A DNA stretch of 5,978 nucleotides, taken from NCBI GenBank assembly GCA_023458355.1, contig JAEWZS010000239.1, positions 1 through 5,978 of the forward strand, given 5' to 3'. The notes below the pieces were generated by a model. It ran no database searches. It saw only the letters and a program-made list of their open reading frames with translations, and was not told the DNA's origin. The number at the start of each line of letters is the position of its first letter. The first letter of the stretch is position 1. Below are positions 4,645 through 5,978 of this stretch, one piece after another. The position numbers and the translations under genes were made by a program. The stretch is from Bacillota bacterium. Its GTDB lineage: Bacteria; Bacillota; Clostridia; Christensenellales; CAG-138.

Positions 4645-4672
4645 TGTGTATGTGACAGCATGCGGGTGTTAT
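4645..4672 (-). promoter_or_regulatory. Candidate sporulation (sigma-E/sigma-K type) promoter of tgl
   Basis: On the minus strand, CATACACA (4652-4645) resembles the mother-cell sigma -10 box (CATAcanT for sigma-E), with an ATA (4672-4670) 17 bases upstream. The start would be near 4638, giving a leader of about 24 bases with the ribosome binding site inside it. Bacillus tgl is under late mother-cell control, which fits, but the last base of the -10 box and the weak -35 leave this tentative. Confidence 0.38.
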
Positions 4673-4720
4673 ATAGTACGAAATTGAAGCAATAAAGTTA
4701 CTGTGAAGCCCTCCTAAGAG

Positions 4721-4749
4721 CACCGCTTAAGTGCGCGTGTCATATCATA
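4721..4749 (+). promoter_or_regulatory. Candidate sigma-K promoter of the permease gene
   Basis: CATATCATA (4741-4749) fits the sigma-K -10 consensus CATAnnnTA exactly. CACC (4721-4724), 16 bases upstream, fits the -35 consensus mACm. Transcription near 4757 would give a leader of about 20 bases containing GGGAGGGG. No good sigma-A pair was found in the same interval. These motifs are short, so a chance match is possible. Confidence 0.5.
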
Positions 4750-4777
4750 ATCCATAACGAAATGGGAGGGGAAGTCC

Positions 4778-5978
4778 GTGGTTCTCACTACCTTACACAT
4801 CGTATACATAGCGATGGTCGTGGTGATTTTAGGTATTATGCTGATGAAAAAAGACATCATCATACCCTGCATCATCGGCATCTTCGTAATAGGGTTGATA
4901 CGGTTCTCTAACGTGGTATCGGCACTGCAGGCTATTTTTAACGCGGTGATTTATGCGGGAACGGAATTTTGGGGAATTATCGTAACCATATCGCTGGTGG
5001 TCGCCATGTCCAAAGCGCTGCAGGAACTTGGTGCGGATTCCATCATGATGTCGCCCATCAAAAAGGTAATGATTAACAAAAACATTGCGTTTTTCGCTGT
5101 TGGCCTTACGATGATGGTTATTTCCTACCTTGTGTGGCCGAGTCCCGCAACGGCTCTTGTTGGGGCGGTGCTTTTACCTGCGGCGGTTCAGGCGGGCTTA
5201 TCGCCTATGTACGTAGCGGTGGCGATGAACCTGTTTGGACACGGCATAGCTCTTTCAAGCGACTTCTTCATACAAGGCGCACCTTCGATCAGCGCAAAAG
5301 GCGCGGGTATCACTGCGCCGGATGTAATGGCTGCATCTGTGCCGTTATGGGCCACGATGGCTATCGTTACCGTTGCTGTGGCATTTTTCATGATGCTTCG
5401 GGATCAAAAGAAGAAGGGCGCTGATAAAACGGAGGTCGCTACTGTGGAGCGCGTCCCGGTCATAAAAGGCAAAAAGAAGCTTGCTATGACGATGGCCATC
5501 CTAGTTCCTGCAGCCTTTTTGGCGGATATCGTTGGCATGCTTGTGTTTAAGCTTGCCGGCGGTGATGCGACGGCACTTGTGGGCGGAACAGCCGTGGTGC
5601 TTACACTCCTCATGACGTTTGTAATATTCAAGCCTAAGGAAGCCCTTGATAAGGTGGGGGATTATCTTAAAGAAGGCTTCGGCTTTGGCATGAAGGTGTT
5701 TGTGCCGGTGCTGTTTATCGGCGGTTTCTTCTTCATCGGCAACCAAAACGGTGCTGTTGCCGTGCTTGGTGAGGGAGCACCTGCCATCCTAAATGATATA
5801 AGCCTATTTATTGCGGACCAAGTGCAGATGTCTAAACTTACCGCAATCGCTACGCAATCGGTTGTCGCCATGATAACGGGCCTCGACGGTTCGGGATTTT
5901 CAGGGCTGCCCATCGTGGGAACGCTCGCCTATACCTTCTCGCAAATTATTAAGGTCAATGTTGCGGGGCTCACTGCAC
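4778..5978 (+). CDS. Multi-pass permease of unknown substrate, C-terminus cut off
   Basis: An open frame of 400 codons from GTG at 4778 to the window edge with no stop. GGGAGGGG (4764-4771) lies 6 bases before the GTG, which decides the start; a later ATG at 4814 would cut into the first membrane helix. The protein is very hydrophobic, with about ten membrane segments (for example residues 8-23, 27-42, 64-77, 103-119, 125-139, 188-206, 237-256, 266-284, 306-321, 355-368) and a charged cytoplasmic loop at 207-235 (DQKKKG, KGKKK). Striking glycine/serine-rich stretches occur at 122-130 (SPATALVGA), 155-177 (HGIALSSDFF, IQGAP, ISAKGAG) and 367-381 (TGLDGSGFSGLPIVG). Paired re-entrant G/S/P-rich loops of this kind are typical of the ion transporter superfamily (GntP, CitM, DctM-like). 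Homologues appear to be uncharacterised clostridial membrane proteins. The substrate is not evident. It is divergent from tgl and may be expressed in sporulation. Confidence 0.85.
   Translation, partial: MVLTTLHIVYIAMVVVILGIMLMKKDIIIPCIIGIFVIGLIRFSNVVSALQAIFNAVIYAGTEFWGIIVTISLVVAMSKALQELGADSIMMSPIKKVMINKNIAFFAVGLTMMVISYLVWPSPATALVGAVLLPAAVQAGLSPMYVAVAMNLFGHGIALSSDFFIQGAPSISAKGAGITAPDVMAASVPLWATMAIVTVAVAFFMMLRDQKKKGADKTEVATVERVPVIKGKKKLAMTMAILVPAAFLADIVGMLVFKLAGGDATALVGGTAVVLTLLMTFVIFKPKEALDKVGDYLKEGFGFGMKVFVPVLFIGGFFFIGNQNGAVAVLGEGAPAILNDISLFIADQVQMSKLTAIATQSVVAMITGLDGSGFSGLPIVGTLAYTFSQIIKVNVAGLTA

Noticed and set aside
5134..5913. Open frames on both strands inside the permease gene
   Set aside because: Shadows of the continuous 400-codon permease frame, which has a strong ribosome binding site and clear membrane segments.

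Overview
The window looks like a piece of chromosome from an endospore-forming Firmicute, most likely a member of the Clostridia. Three things point there. Two spore genes are present: tlp, a small acid-soluble spore protein, and tgl, the spore coat transglutaminase. The yedF/DUF3343 pair is typical of Clostridia. Ribosome binding sites are strong GGAGG types, and sigma-A promoters are close to consensus. No sign of a plasmid, phage, insertion sequence or CRISPR array was seen.

Layout. Positions 1-81 (minus strand) hold the first 27 codons of a DUF421 (YetF-like) membrane protein that leaves the window at the left edge. Positions 192-1140 are a tRNA locus of eight genes, all encoding their CCA ends: Arg(TCT), His(GTG), Gln(TTG), Lys(TTT), Leu(TAG) and Gly(TCC) behind one near-perfect sigma-A promoter, then Gly(GCC) and Lys(CTT) behind a second, perfect-consensus promoter, closed by a strong terminator. 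tlp follows on the minus strand (1240-1467). The next 627 bases (1468-2094) have no convincing gene. They hold a long hairpin, a 12-bp-period imperfect tandem repeat that keeps several reading frames open on both strands, and a sigma-A promoter for the next gene.

A GNAT acetyltransferase (2095-2634) is followed by two divergent genes, a DUF3343 protein (2702-2965, minus) and the selenium-metabolism protein YedF (3080-3688, plus). Their two sigma-A promoters face away from each other and share the same -35 bases. yedF converges on tgl (3781-4614, minus) across a bidirectional terminator. Divergent from tgl, a large multi-pass permease of unknown substrate (4778 onward) runs off the right edge. 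Upstream of it is a good match to a late mother-cell (sigma-K) promoter.

Themes. Spore biology recurs in the right half (tgl, possibly the permease) and in tlp. YedF and DUF3343 form a probable functional pair in sulfur/selenium transfer. The tRNA locus is a housekeeping element. No clearly new multi-gene system is visible. The most original observations are the overlapping divergent yedF/DUF3343 promoters, the 12-bp repeat tract, the possible sporulation control of the permease, and an unpaired position shared by the T-stems of three tRNAs.
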